51,961 bases of DNA, from contig JAJCYR010000058.1 in NCBI GenBank assembly GCA_029262775.1, positions 66,653 to 118,613 of the forward strand, written 5' to 3'. Below the pieces are notes generated by a model. The model saw only the letters and a list, made by a program, of their open reading frames with translations, did not search any database and was not told the DNA's origin. The position numbers were made by a program, and so were the translations under genes. This stretch comes from Bacteroidota bacterium. Lineage in GTDB: Bacteria > Bacteroidota > Rhodothermia > Rhodothermales > UBA10348. Positions 16,366-24,623 of the stretch are shown here, piece by piece (position 1 is the first letter of the stretch; every line of letters begins with the position of its first letter).

Positions 16366-16710
16366 ATGCCACGCGCAACAAACAGAGTCGCATCGCGCCG
16401 TCGTCGCAAGAAAATCATGTCGATGGCGAAGGGGTACTGGGGGCGTCGAAAGAACGTCTACACGGTCGCCAAGAATGCCGTCGAGAAAGCCCTCACGTAT
16501 CAGTACCGGGACCGCCGTGTCCGCAAGCGTCAGTTCCGCCGCCTGTGGATTACGCGTATCAATGCTGCTGCCCGCACGAACGGGACCAGCTACTCCCGCC
16601 TCACGGGGGATCTGCGAAAGGCGGACATCCAGCTGAACAGGAAAGTGCTGGCCCATTTGGCCATGCATGATCCGGATACGTTTACCAAGGTCGTCAAAGC
16701 GGCCTCGTAA
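16366..16710 (+). CDS. rplT: 50S ribosomal protein L20
   Basis: The 114-residue protein matches L20 throughout: [54 protein letters not shown] and [20 protein letters not shown]. It binds 23S rRNA early in 50S assembly and in several bacteria also represses its own operon. It closes the unit with rpmI; an intrinsic terminator lies 25 bp after its stop. Confidence 0.98.
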   Translation: MPRATNRVASRRRRKKIMSMAKGYWGRRKNVYTVAKNAVEKALTYQYRDRRVRKRQFRRLWITRINAAARTNGTSYSRLTGDLRKADIQLNRKVLAHLAMHDPDTFTKVVKAAS

Positions 16711-16735
16711 ACGCACATATCCCATGCAAATTCGA

Positions 16736-16772
16736 GTCCCGCCTATGCTCTGTCACAGGCGGGACTTTTTTT
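16736..16772 (+). terminator. Intrinsic terminator after rplT
   Basis: A perfect 9-bp stem GTCCCGCCT/AGGCGGGAC with a 12-nt loop is followed directly by seven T. It separates rpmI-rplT from pheST. Confidence 0.93.
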
Positions 16773-16819
16773 GCGGCGTACCCAAAAGGCTGTAGCACCG
16801 GCCACCGGCCCGAACCACC

Positions 16820-17821
16820 ATGTCAGAAGATCTCTCTACCCTCCGTCAGGAAATTGAGAACACCCCGCTCGACGCGGAGGAGGCCATCGATGCCTTTCGT
16901 ATCCGGTTTCTGAGCCGCAAGCAGGGCGTCGTCACGGCCCTCATGAAGCGCATCCCGGAAATAGCGCCGGAGGATCGCAAGGCATACGGCCAGGACGTGA
17001 ACGCCCTCAAGCAGCGCGTGGAAGAGCGCCTCGAAGGAGCGCAGCAGGCCTTGGCCTCCGGCCCATCCGCGGGGGGCGGCCGAATCGACGTCACGCTGCC
17101 CGGCCGGCCAGTGCCGGAGGGTAGCCTGCACCCCCTGACCGAAACAATGGACCTGATTGTCCATGTATTCACCTCCTACGGCTTTCAGATCGCCGAAGGC
17201 ACGGAGGTCGAGGACGACTGGCACAACTTCACTGCCCTCAACTTTCCGGACGATCACCCTGCGCGGGACATGCAGGATACCTTCTTCATTGAAGAGGGGA
17301 AAACACTTCTACGCACGCACACATCCCCCGTCCAGATCCGCGTCATGAAATCGCAGGAGCCCCCGGTCCGCGTCATTGTACCCGGGCGTGTGTACCGCAA
17401 CGAAGCCATCTCCTACAAATCCTACTGCCTCTTCCACCAGGTCGAAGGCCTCTACGTGGACAAAGACGTTACGATGGCCGATCTGAAACAGATTCTGCAC
17501 GCCTTCGCCCGCACGTTGTTCGGACACGACGTGCGCATGCGGTTCCGCCCTTCCTTTTTCCCGTTCACCGAGCCCAGCGCGGAAGTGGACATCTGGTGGC
17601 AGGATCCAGACCTGCCTGGTGGCGGGCGCTGGCTCGAAATTCTGGGCTGCGGTATGGTCGATCCCAACGTTCTCGAAGCGGTCAACGTGGATCCGGAGGT
17701 CTACACCGGCTATGCGTTCGGGATGGGCGTTGAGCGCATTGCCATGCTGCGCTATGGCATAGACGACATCCGCACGCTCTACGAAAACGATGTACGCTTC
17801 CTCAAACAGTTCACGTCATGA
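16820..17821 (+). CDS. pheS: Phenylalanyl-tRNA synthetase alpha subunit
   Basis: The 333-residue subunit carries the catalytic site of the alpha2beta2 enzyme. The N-terminal helical tRNA-binding region (1-90) includes [20 protein letters not shown]. Catalytic motifs: [60 protein letters not shown] (motif 2) and [18 protein letters not shown] (motif 3). Length fits the family. Its stop overlaps the pheT start by 4 bp (ATGA), coupling the two subunits. Confidence 0.98.
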   Translation: MSEDLSTLRQEIENTPLDAEEAIDAFRIRFLSRKQGVVTALMKRIPEIAPEDRKAYGQDVNALKQRVEERLEGAQQALASGPSAGGGRIDVTLPGRPVPEGSLHPLTETMDLIVHVFTSYGFQIAEGTEVEDDWHNFTALNFPDDHPARDMQDTFFIEEGKTLLRTHTSPVQIRVMKSQEPPVRVIVPGRVYRNEAISYKSYCLFHQVEGLYVDKDVTMADLKQILHAFARTLFGHDVRMRFRPSFFPFTEPSAEVDIWWQDPDLPGGGRWLEILGCGMVDPNVLEAVNVDPEVYTGYAFGMGVERIAMLRYGIDDIRTLYENDVRFLKQFTS

Positions 17822-20313
17822 TCATCAGTGCCAATTGGTTGTCCGCGTACGTCGATCACGGACTCGACATCGACGCCCTTGAAAACCTGCTCACCATGTG
17901 CGGCCTGGAGGTGGACGGCGTCGAAAAACTCGGCTCTGATCTCGAAGGCGTCGTTATCGGTGAGGTGGAGGAAACGACAGCCCACCCAAATGCAGACCGG
18001 CTCACGCTCTGCTCCGTCTCGCTGGGCGCCGGGGAGCCGGTCCAGATCGTATGTGGCGCCTCGAATGTGGCCGCAGGCCAACGCGTCCCTGTAGCCACGG
18101 TTGGCACGACGCTCCTGCTACCCGATCGGAAAAATCCAGATCAGAAAACCGCCGTAACGCTCAAAAAAGTAAAGCTGCGGGGCGAAGTGTCTGAGGGCAT
18201 GATCTGCGCCGAGGACGAACTGGGACTCTCCGACAGCCATGACGGCATCATGGTCCTACCGGTCGATGCGCCCGTCGGCGCTTCATTCGCCCAGTGGCTG
18301 GCCTTGCGGGGCGTATCGGCCAGCGACTACGCCATTGACGTAGCCATAACGCCCAATCGGCCCGACGCTATTTCTCATATTGGTGTGGCCCGAGACGTGG
18401 CAGCCCTCGAGGCATCGGCCCTGAACATGCCGGATGTCACGCTTGCTGAGACCGGTGGAAGGGCAGCCGAGCTGATTTCTGTCGAGATCGAGGCGCCGGA
18501 ACTCTGCCACCGCTACGTGGGCATGGTGGTGACGGGGGTGCGGATTGGCGAATCTCCAGCATGGCTCCGGCAGCGCCTTACGGCCGTTGGGCTCCGGCCC
18601 AGAAACAATGTGGTGGATATCACCAATTTTGTCATGCACGAGTGCGGGCAGCCGCTGCATGCGTTTGACCTTGCGGCCGTCGAGGGCCGGCGCATCCGGG
18701 TGCGGGCAACGCGCGCAGAACAGCCCTTCGTGACACTCGATGACAAGGAGCGGATGTTGCCCGCCGGAACACTCATGATCTGCGATGGCGCGCGTGACGT
18801 GGCTATTGCCGGCGTCATGGGCGGACAGAATTCGGAAGTCACGGCCGACACTACCGATGTGCTTATTGAGAGCGCGTGGTTCGAACCGTCATCCATTCGG
18901 CGCACGGCCAAGGCGCTCGGCCTGCAGACCGATGCGAGCTACCGGTTTGAGCGCGGCGTGGATCCGACAGGACAGGCCTGGGCGGCAGCGCGTGCCGCGC
19001 AACTACTGTGCGAGCTGGCCGGTGGAACGCTCGTCGACGGCATGGTCGATGCGCATCCCCGCCCGTACGAGGCGCGTTCGGTGCGTGTCCGTTGGGCGCG
19101 TGCCCGGGCTGTCATTGGCGTCGACATCCCGGCGAGCCGCATTGAGACGCTGCTCGATGCCATTGGGTGCACGCCCACGCGCGTTGATGGCGACGGCGCG
19201 GCGGAAGCGCCCGTGTGGGACGTCACGCTGCCTCCTTTCCGCCCGGATATGGAACGGGAAATTGATGTCATTGAGGAAATAGCCCGGCTTCACGGATACG
19301 ACAACATTCCGGAGCCCGAGCGCTCCTACATCCCAAACTTCACGCCTGAGCCGGACCTCGGGCGCACGCTCAAGGCGCGTGTCCGTGCGCAACTGGCGGC
19401 ACGAGGATTCCGGGAGATCTACACCAACTCCATGCTACCCGTGGAGAGGGCGCATTCGTTTTTGAATCCGGTCCTGCCTGCTGGCCAGTTTGGCGAACGG
19501 ATAGTGGAAACACTCAACCCCATTACGACGGAGATGGCGGCCCTGCGCCCTTCCCTCCTGCCGGGTGCGCTCGATGCCGTGCAGTTCAATCAGAACCACG
19601 GACAGCGGGGTGTTCGGCTTTTTGAACTGGGCCGTGTGCATGTTCGTGCACAGTCAGAGCGGTCCGTGATTGATGGGTTCACGGAAATAGAGACGCTGCT
19701 TCTGGCTGCGTCCGGAGCATGGGAAGAAGGGGGATGGACGAATAATGCACGCGACGTGGACGTGTTCGACATCAAAGGGCACGTGGAGGCACTCTTCTCA
19801 TCACTCCGCCTTGACGGTGTCCGCTTCGTTCCGGTCTCTGGTCCCTTTGAACTGCTTACGCGTGTGGAGTGGCAGGGCACCTGCATGGGCACCGTCGGTA
19901 GGCTGCGCCCGGAACAATTTTCAGGAACTCCATCTCCATCTGACACTCCGGTGTGTTTCGCCGAACTGGACTGGGATGCCATGTCAGATGCTGCATGCTC
20001 CCGCGGCACGACCCGATACGAACGTATTTCCCGCTACCCCCGCGTGGACCGCGATCTGGCGCTGGTGATCGAACGGCATGTGCCGGTGGGCGCGCTCCTC
20101 GCTGATATTCTCGAAGCCGGCGGTGATCTGCTGAGGGATGCTTCGGTTTTTGACGTCTTCGAAGGCGGACAACTCGCCGAAAACGAACGCAGTGTTGCCT
20201 TTTCACTTACGTTCGGGGCGCGCAGAACCCTGCGTGACAACGATGTGGATACGGCGGTCGCACGTATTTTGGAAGCCGTGGCCACCATACATGGTGCACA
20301 ACTTCGGACCTGA
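17818..20313 (+). CDS. pheT: Phenylalanyl-tRNA synthetase beta subunit
   Basis: The 831-residue subunit has the expected order: an EMAP/OB tRNA-binding domain (about 40-155, [15 protein letters not shown]), the B3/B4 editing domain (about 215-395, including [20 protein letters not shown]), B5 (about 420-500), the catalytic-like core with [20 protein letters not shown], and a C-terminal ferredoxin-fold anticodon domain (about 735-831, [14 protein letters not shown] to [11 protein letters not shown]). It is modestly longer than E. coli PheT (795). It edits Tyr-tRNA-Phe. Start overlaps pheS; a 15-bp gap leads to the coiled-coil gene. Confidence 0.98.
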   Translation: MIISANWLSAYVDHGLDIDALENLLTMCGLEVDGVEKLGSDLEGVVIGEVEETTAHPNADRLTLCSVSLGAGEPVQIVCGASNVAAGQRVPVATVGTTLLLPDRKNPDQKTAVTLKKVKLRGEVSEGMICAEDELGLSDSHDGIMVLPVDAPVGASFAQWLALRGVSASDYAIDVAITPNRPDAISHIGVARDVAALEASALNMPDVTLAETGGRAAELISVEIEAPELCHRYVGMVVTGVRIGESPAWLRQRLTAVGLRPRNNVVDITNFVMHECGQPLHAFDLAAVEGRRIRVRATRAEQPFVTLDDKERMLPAGTLMICDGARDVAIAGVMGGQNSEVTADTTDVLIESAWFEPSSIRRTAKALGLQTDASYRFERGVDPTGQAWAAARAAQLLCELAGGTLVDGMVDAHPRPYEARSVRVRWARARAVIGVDIPASRIETLLDAIGCTPTRVDGDGAAEAPVWDVTLPPFRPDMEREIDVIEEIARLHGYDNIPEPERSYIPNFTPEPDLGRTLKARVRAQLAARGFREIYTNSMLPVERAHSFLNPVLPAGQFGERIVETLNPITTEMAALRPSLLPGALDAVQFNQNHGQRGVRLFELGRVHVRAQSERSVIDGFTEIETLLLAASGAWEEGGWTNNARDVDVFDIKGHVEALFSSLRLDGVRFVPVSGPFELLTRVEWQGTCMGTVGRLRPEQFSGTPSPSDTPVCFAELDWDAMSDAACSRGTTRYERISRYPRVDRDLALVIERHVPVGALLADILEAGGDLLRDASVFDVFEGGQLAENERSVAFSLTFGARRTLRDNDVDTAVARILEAVATIHGAQLRT

Positions 20314-20328
20314 CGTGTATATTGCACC

Positions 20329-20667
20329 ATGGCCGAGCAACAGAACATGTTTCCCGATGCCCAGAAACGGGCTGACCACTCCGGAAGTGTCGCCGTTCCC
20401 AGGCACCAGAAACCAACCCGGGCCCTTGAAGGCTTGAAGGTCAGAATTGACCTGACGGTCAAGGAATTGGCCCGGCTTCGCGCCGAGAATACGGCGCTGC
20501 GCAAGGAAGTGGAATCGCTGCGCAAAGGTGCATTGCCCGAGGGAGAGGGTACGGTCGTGACCTTCACCGAGAGCCCCGACGAGCTGAAGGCCCGCATTCG
20601 GGAACTCATTGCCTCCATCGATGCCCGGCTGGAACAGGCACGAAAAAACGCATCATCGGAGGCCTGA
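20329..20667 (+). CDS. ZapB-like coiled-coil protein
   Basis: The 112-residue product has a central heptad-rich stretch (EGLKVRIDLTVKELARLRAE to ALRKEVESL, about residues 34-66) and a C-terminal helix (SPDELKARIRELIASIDARL). There is no membrane segment. Small coiled-coil genes of this kind often precede zapA, and the product may cross-link the Z-ring like ZapB. Primary-sequence similarity is too weak for a firm name. zapA starts 1 bp after its stop. Confidence 0.72.
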   Translation: MAEQQNMFPDAQKRADHSGSVAVPRHQKPTRALEGLKVRIDLTVKELARLRAENTALRKEVESLRKGALPEGEGTVVTFTESPDELKARIRELIASIDARLEQARKNASSEA

Positions 20668-20668
20668 C

Positions 20669-20965
20669 ATGCCAGCACTCAAACCCATCAAGGTCCGGTT
20701 TCTGGGCAAGGATTACACGCTCCGGGTCACGGAAGAGGACGAACTGGCCACGCTTGAAATGGCGGAGTTCCTCGATGCCAAGCTTCGGGCCTTCAAACGT
20801 GAACACCCTGAGCAGTCCGATCTCACGGCTGCCCTGATATCAGGTCTTGCGGTGACGGAAGAGCTGTTTGTGGAGCGGGCCAGAAAGCTGGATCCAGGCG
20901 AGTACGTAAACAGCTCCCTTGCCGACATGGAGCGCAAGCTGTCCGACGCCCTGCTCTCGCGATGA
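20669..20965 (+). CDS. zapA: Cell division protein ZapA
   Basis: The 98-residue protein fits ZapA: an N-terminal beta-hairpin (IKVRFLGKDYTLRVTEEDE), helix EMAEFLDAKLRAFKREHP, the family motif LTAALISGLAVTEELF, and a coiled C-terminus (YVNSSLADMERKLSDALL). ZapA binds FtsZ and bundles protofilaments at the septum. The ATG at 20669, 1 bp after the preceding stop, gives the standard N-terminus. The structured RNA downstream repeats the zapA-6S RNA neighbourhood known in proteobacteria. Confidence 0.93.
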   Translation: MPALKPIKVRFLGKDYTLRVTEEDELATLEMAEFLDAKLRAFKREHPEQSDLTAALISGLAVTEELFVERARKLDPGEYVNSSLADMERKLSDALLSR

Positions 20966-21036
20966 CCCAGGCCCGCCAGCCGGCGGCACGGCGCGTTTGA
21001 AGGCCACTTGAATACGGCCGGGGACGCCGATTTGCC

Positions 21037-21068
21037 TTGCGTTGTGTAGCATCCAGCCCGTACGTTTC
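21037..21068 (+). promoter_or_regulatory. Promoter of the 6S-like RNA
   Basis: TTG at 21037-21039, a 21-nt spacer, and TACGTTTC at 21061-21068 fit the Bacteroidota pattern except for the last base. Start would be about 21073-21076, coinciding with the base of the RNA stem found independently. Confidence 0.6.
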
Positions 21069-21072
21069 CAGT

Positions 21073-21276
21073 AAGGCACGATACCTGCTTTGGACGCATA
21101 GTAAGAACCTAACGTTTACGTCCTGGGAACCCATCTTCAGTGTCGGACGACAGGCCCCATCCGCTTATGCGGACCGCACTTCGGTGTAACCGGGGAATTC
21201 GGAAGACGTTGAGCGGTACCCACACTTTGGTTGAGAGAGGTTCTTCTCATCCTCTGGAGCGGGGTCGTGCTTTTTT
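21073..21276 (+). ncRNA. ssrS: Candidate 6S RNA
   Basis: This 204-nt stretch, directly after zapA, folds by hand into the 6S plan. Closing stem: AAGGCACGA (21073-21081) with UCGUGCUUUU (21265-21274), then CCUGCU (21084-21089) with AGCGGG (21058+200, i.e. 21258-21263). A large central bubble follows: 13 nt on the 5' side (21090-21102) and 12 nt on the 3' side (21246-21257). Above it, AAGAACCU (21103-21110) pairs perfectly with AGGUUCUU (21238-21245), and a branched end includes a CAC-UUCG-GUG tetraloop hairpin. The 3' stem runs into six T, forming its own terminator. 6S RNA mimics an open promoter and sequesters the main RNA polymerase. Identity rests on shape and position, not a covariance search. 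Confidence 0.75.
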
Positions 21277-21339
21277 ATTTTTGGGGATCCTGGCCGGCGC
21301 GAGTGGATTCCAACCCCTCCACGCCACTCTCCCTGTCCC

Positions 21340-23793
21340 ATGCTTGGAATCATCGGAAAAGTCCTGATCCTCGTTGCCATTGTAAGTGGCACCGCGTCCG
21401 GGATTCTGTTCTTCAAGTCGGCCCGTGATGAGAGCCGGCCACATGCCCTGGCCAAAACCGCCGCATCGCTCTGGTGGGTCATGACGGGCGCTGTCACGGC
21501 TGCCTTTGGTCTGCTCGTGTATCTGAGCATCACGCACGCGTTCGAATACGCATACATCTACGACAACACGGCTCGTGATCTGGATTTGAAGTTTCTGGTG
21601 TCGGCCGCCTGGGCGGGCCAGGAGGGTTCTTTTCTGCTCTGGATTATGTTGAATGCGTTCACAGGAGTAGCCGTCATCCACCTTGCCGGTGAGTACCGCA
21701 AGCCTGTCATGGCGGTCATCGCGCTCTGCCAGGTCTTTCTGATCTCCATGATTGCCGGTATTCAGCTGGGGCCCCTCCCCATCGGCTCGAGTCCATTTGC
21801 CACGCTCGCTGAGAAATTCCCGGATGCACCCATGATCCAGGCCGGCATTGTGCCCGCGGATGGTCAGGGTCTCAACGACCTGCTCCGCAACTACTGGATG
21901 GTCATTCACCCGCCCATTCTGTTTTCGGGCTTCTCGTCCATGATCGTGCCCTTCGCATTCGCCATTGCCGCGCTCTGGAAACGCCGCTATGTGGAGTGGG
22001 TCCGCCCCGCCCTTCCCTGGGCGCTGTTTGCGGTCATGGCACTCGGCGTTGGTATTGTCCTGGGCGGCTACTGGGCGTACGTAACGCTGTCTTTTGGTGG
22101 ATACTGGGCGTGGGATCCGGTTGAAAATTCGTCGCTCGTTCCATGGCTGGTGGGTGTGGCTGCGCTGCACACCATGATTGTGCAGAAACGGTCCGGGCAC
22201 AGCCAGAAGGCCAGCCTCTTTTTGAGTATTGCCGCCTACATGCTGGTCGTCTACTCCACCTTCCTGACGCGATCGGGCATTCTGGGCGAGATCTCGGTAC
22301 ATTCGTTCGTCGATCTCGGCCTCTACAACCAGCTTCTACTTTGGATTCTGGCTATGGGCGCGATTGGTTTTGGCCTGTTTGCCATCAGGTACCGGGAGCT
22401 TCCTACGCCCACGCAGGAGCCGGAGCTGCTCTCGCGCGAGTTCATGATCTTCTCCGGTGCCATGCTCCTCTGCGCCCTTGCCGCAGTGGTCCTCGTGGGC
22501 ACCAGTTCGCCCATTCTCGGACGCATATTTCGCGACAGCCCGTCCGTCGTTCCGCTTGAATTCTACAACACGTGGTCCATGCCGCTGACCATCGTATTCA
22601 TGTTCCTGGCCGGCATGGCCCAGCTGTTCTGGTGGCACAGGATGAGCGTCGAGACGATCAACCACGTACTGGTCAAACCGGTTATTTTTTCGGTCGTGGG
22701 CACCATTCTGCTCATGATTTTCAGCCCCTTCCGCGAAATCGTGGCGTGGCAGGGCGTTGCCGCGGCTGCTGCGGGTGCTCAGACGGCGGGCATGGGCAGC
22801 ACACTGGTGGAGTGGTGGTCGGTCAACAGCTATGGCCTCGGCATCATAATGATCGTGTTCGTGTCGTTCTTCGCGCTCTTCGGCAACGGCTCCGTCCTGT
22901 GGCGCATTGCGCGTGGCAACCTGCGTCTTGCCGGCGGCGCCATGGCCCATGTGGGCCTTGCCATCATGGTTCTTGGCATTATCGTTTCGTCCGGACTCAG
23001 TTCTCCGGTCTACCGCGGCGGTGTACAGATTGGAGATAACCGGGACAACTTCATCCTCACACGCGACCAGACGCTCGCGCTCGGGGGGTACACGTTTACA
23101 TACACGGGGCAGGCAATCAATGACGACGGGCACTCTGCCTACCATCTGGACGTCACTGACCCCATGGGACGCAGTTACGAAATGAACCCGGTGGTCTACC
23201 TCTCCAACAAGGGACAGTGGATCCAGAATCCCGATGTCCGGAAATTTGTCGAGAAGGATCTGTTCCTGGCCGTATCGCCAAACGTCATGTTCGAGCAGGA
23301 AGGAGATGGCCAACAGGGCCAGATGAGTCTTGCCCGGGGAGACTCCGCCATTGTGGGCGACGGCCGCTACAGCATCCGGTTCCGGGAGTTTGAACTGAAC
23401 GTAAATCCGGACGTGCTGTCCGATTCCACCGACGTAGCGGTCGGCGCCGTGGTCGACATACGTGACCTTTCCAGTCGGCGCACACAGACGGTGCACCCCG
23501 TGTACATGATCATGAAAGACCGCTCTGTCCAATACGTTCAGAATACCATCACGGACTGGGGTATTACGGTGGCTTTTACGGGCATGAACGTAGATAACGG
23601 CGAAATTACGCTGGGAATTGATGGCGTACGGGTCACTCCGGAAGACTGGCTCGTTGTTCAGGCCTATGAAAAACCCCTGATCTCATTCGTCTGGATCGGG
23701 TTCATCATCCTGACGGCGGGGTTCATCATTGCCATTGTGCGTCGCGCCCAGGATGTGCGCACGAATCGGGCACGGGCACTCAAGTTGGGCTGA
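21340..23793 (+). CDS. ccmF: Cytochrome c maturation heme lyase CcmF
   Basis: The 817-residue membrane protein attaches heme to apocytochrome c. About 13-15 hydrophobic segments lie in residues 5-560 and one at about 775-797. The tryptophan-rich heme-handling motif is GGYWAWDPVENSSLVPWL; conserved His occur in MVIHPPILFSGF and VAALHTMIVQKR. The soluble region (about 565-770) includes YRGGVQIGDNRDNF and lies outside the membrane. It is longer than E. coli CcmF (647), mainly by this domain. No other ccm gene is in the window. Its ATG is 64 bp after the 6S-like RNA terminator. Confidence 0.93.
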   Translation: MLGIIGKVLILVAIVSGTASGILFFKSARDESRPHALAKTAASLWWVMTGAVTAAFGLLVYLSITHAFEYAYIYDNTARDLDLKFLVSAAWAGQEGSFLLWIMLNAFTGVAVIHLAGEYRKPVMAVIALCQVFLISMIAGIQLGPLPIGSSPFATLAEKFPDAPMIQAGIVPADGQGLNDLLRNYWMVIHPPILFSGFSSMIVPFAFAIAALWKRRYVEWVRPALPWALFAVMALGVGIVLGGYWAYVTLSFGGYWAWDPVENSSLVPWLVGVAALHTMIVQKRSGHSQKASLFLSIAAYMLVVYSTFLTRSGILGEISVHSFVDLGLYNQLLLWILAMGAIGFGLFAIRYRELPTPTQEPELLSREFMIFSGAMLLCALAAVVLVGTSSPILGRIFRDSPSVVPLEFYNTWSMPLTIVFMFLAGMAQLFWWHRMSVETINHVLVKPVIFSVVGTILLMIFSPFREIVAWQGVAAAAAGAQTAGMGSTLVEWWSVNSYGLGIIMIVFVSFFALFGNGSVLWRIARGNLRLAGGAMAHVGLAIMVLGIIVSSGLSSPVYRGGVQIGDNRDNFILTRDQTLALGGYTFTYTGQAINDDGHSAYHLDVTDPMGRSYEMNPVVYLSNKGQWIQNPDVRKFVEKDLFLAVSPNVMFEQEGDGQQGQMSLARGDSAIVGDGRYSIRFREFELNVNPDVLSDSTDVAVGAVVDIRDLSSRRTQTVHPVYMIMKDRSVQYVQNTITDWGITVAFTGMNVDNGEITLGIDGVRVTPEDWLVVQAYEKPLISFVWIGFIILTAGFIIAIVRRAQDVRTNRARALKLG

Positions 23794-23806
23794 TTTTTGC
23801 CGATAC

Positions 23807-23841
23807 CGGAGAGCGTAGGCATCCTTGACTTCTACTCTCCG
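23807..23841 (+). promoter_or_regulatory. Hairpin before REC-HPt gene
   Basis: Perfect 7-bp arms CGGAGAG (23807-23813) and CTCTCCG (23835-23841) enclose 21 nt. The 3' arm ends 5 nt before the ATG at 23847 and could block ribosome access. There is no T-tract. Confidence 0.3.
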
Positions 23842-23846
23842 AATCC

Positions 23847-24623
23847 ATGTATATTCTGCTCGCAGAAGACAATCCGATCAACCAACTGGTGATTCAGCGC
23901 ATGATTGGGCACATGAATCACTCGGTCCATACCGTCTCCAACGGCCGGGAAGCGGTCGAGGAAGCAAGCCGGAATGTGTATGACCTCATCCTGATGGACA
24001 TGATGATGCCGGACATGGATGGCATGCAGGCCGCCAGCGCCATCCGCGCATCCGGAAATCCCATCCACATGATTGCCCTCACGGCGAATGCCACATCGCA
24101 TGATCGGACTCGCTGTCTGGATGCGGGCATGAACGACTTCCTCACAAAGCCTCTCACCCTCAATGACCTCCGCACGACGCTTGGCCGCGTTCCGGGGAAA
24201 GATTTCATTTCGCTCGACGCCCCCACGCTGCACGTATTCCTGTCGATCATTGGAGATGATCCAGCATTCCTGCAGGAACTCTTCCAGGATTTTCTGACCG
24301 ACGCCCAATCGTGCCGGTCCGATACGCACGCCGCACTGGCATCGGGAAATGCCGACACCGTGCGACGCGCCATGCACACCCTCAAGGCGAACGGCGCCAT
24401 ATTCGGCGCGCAGACCCTCTCCCGTCTGTGCGGACGCCTCGAGCAGCTTGCCGAGGAAGACAATCTGGACACCATTTCCCGCGAAATGTCGGCCTTCGAA
24501 GATGCCTTGGGCGACGTCTCTTGTGACATTGAGCAGCTGATGTCACGGCATACGCAGGATGGTGCCCAGCGCCTGTCGCCCGGTGTCGACGCCCGTCAAT
24601 CGCAGCATATAGTGGCCGGCTGA
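23847..24623 (+). CDS. Receiver-HPt phosphorelay protein
   Basis: The 258-residue cytoplasmic protein joins two phosphorelay domains. The receiver (1-115) has the acidic pair in ILLAEDNPINQ, phosphoacceptor Asp in LILMDMMMPDMDGM, Thr in ALTANA and Lys in DFLTKPL. The HPt domain (about 125-235) carries the phosphorylatable His in HTLKANGAIFGA. It could shuttle phosphoryl groups to or from a hybrid kinase; none is adjacent, the nearest being at the left edge. The last 27 residues (after LMSRHTQDG) are encoded opposite the 3' end of the FG-GAP gene and look non-domain, possibly a stop-loss extension. A hairpin lies just upstream. Confidence 0.88.
   Translation: MYILLAEDNPINQLVIQRMIGHMNHSVHTVSNGREAVEEASRNVYDLILMDMMMPDMDGMQAASAIRASGNPIHMIALTANATSHDRTRCLDAGMNDFLTKPLTLNDLRTTLGRVPGKDFISLDAPTLHVFLSIIGDDPAFLQELFQDFLTDAQSCRSDTHAALASGNADTVRRAMHTLKANGAIFGAQTLSRLCGRLEQLAEEDNLDTISREMSAFEDALGDVSCDIEQLMSRHTQDGAQRLSPGVDARQSQHIVAG

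Noticed and set aside
21073..21276. tmRNA or RNase P RNA as identity of the structured region after zapA
   Set aside because: There is no tRNA-like end or tag frame for tmRNA, and no conserved RNase P core sequences; the single long bubble-bearing hairpin fits 6S better.
21358..23532. Long minus-strand frames opposite ccmF
   Set aside because: The sense strand encodes a conserved membrane protein with its heme motifs; the antisense frames are rich in His and Arg without structure.
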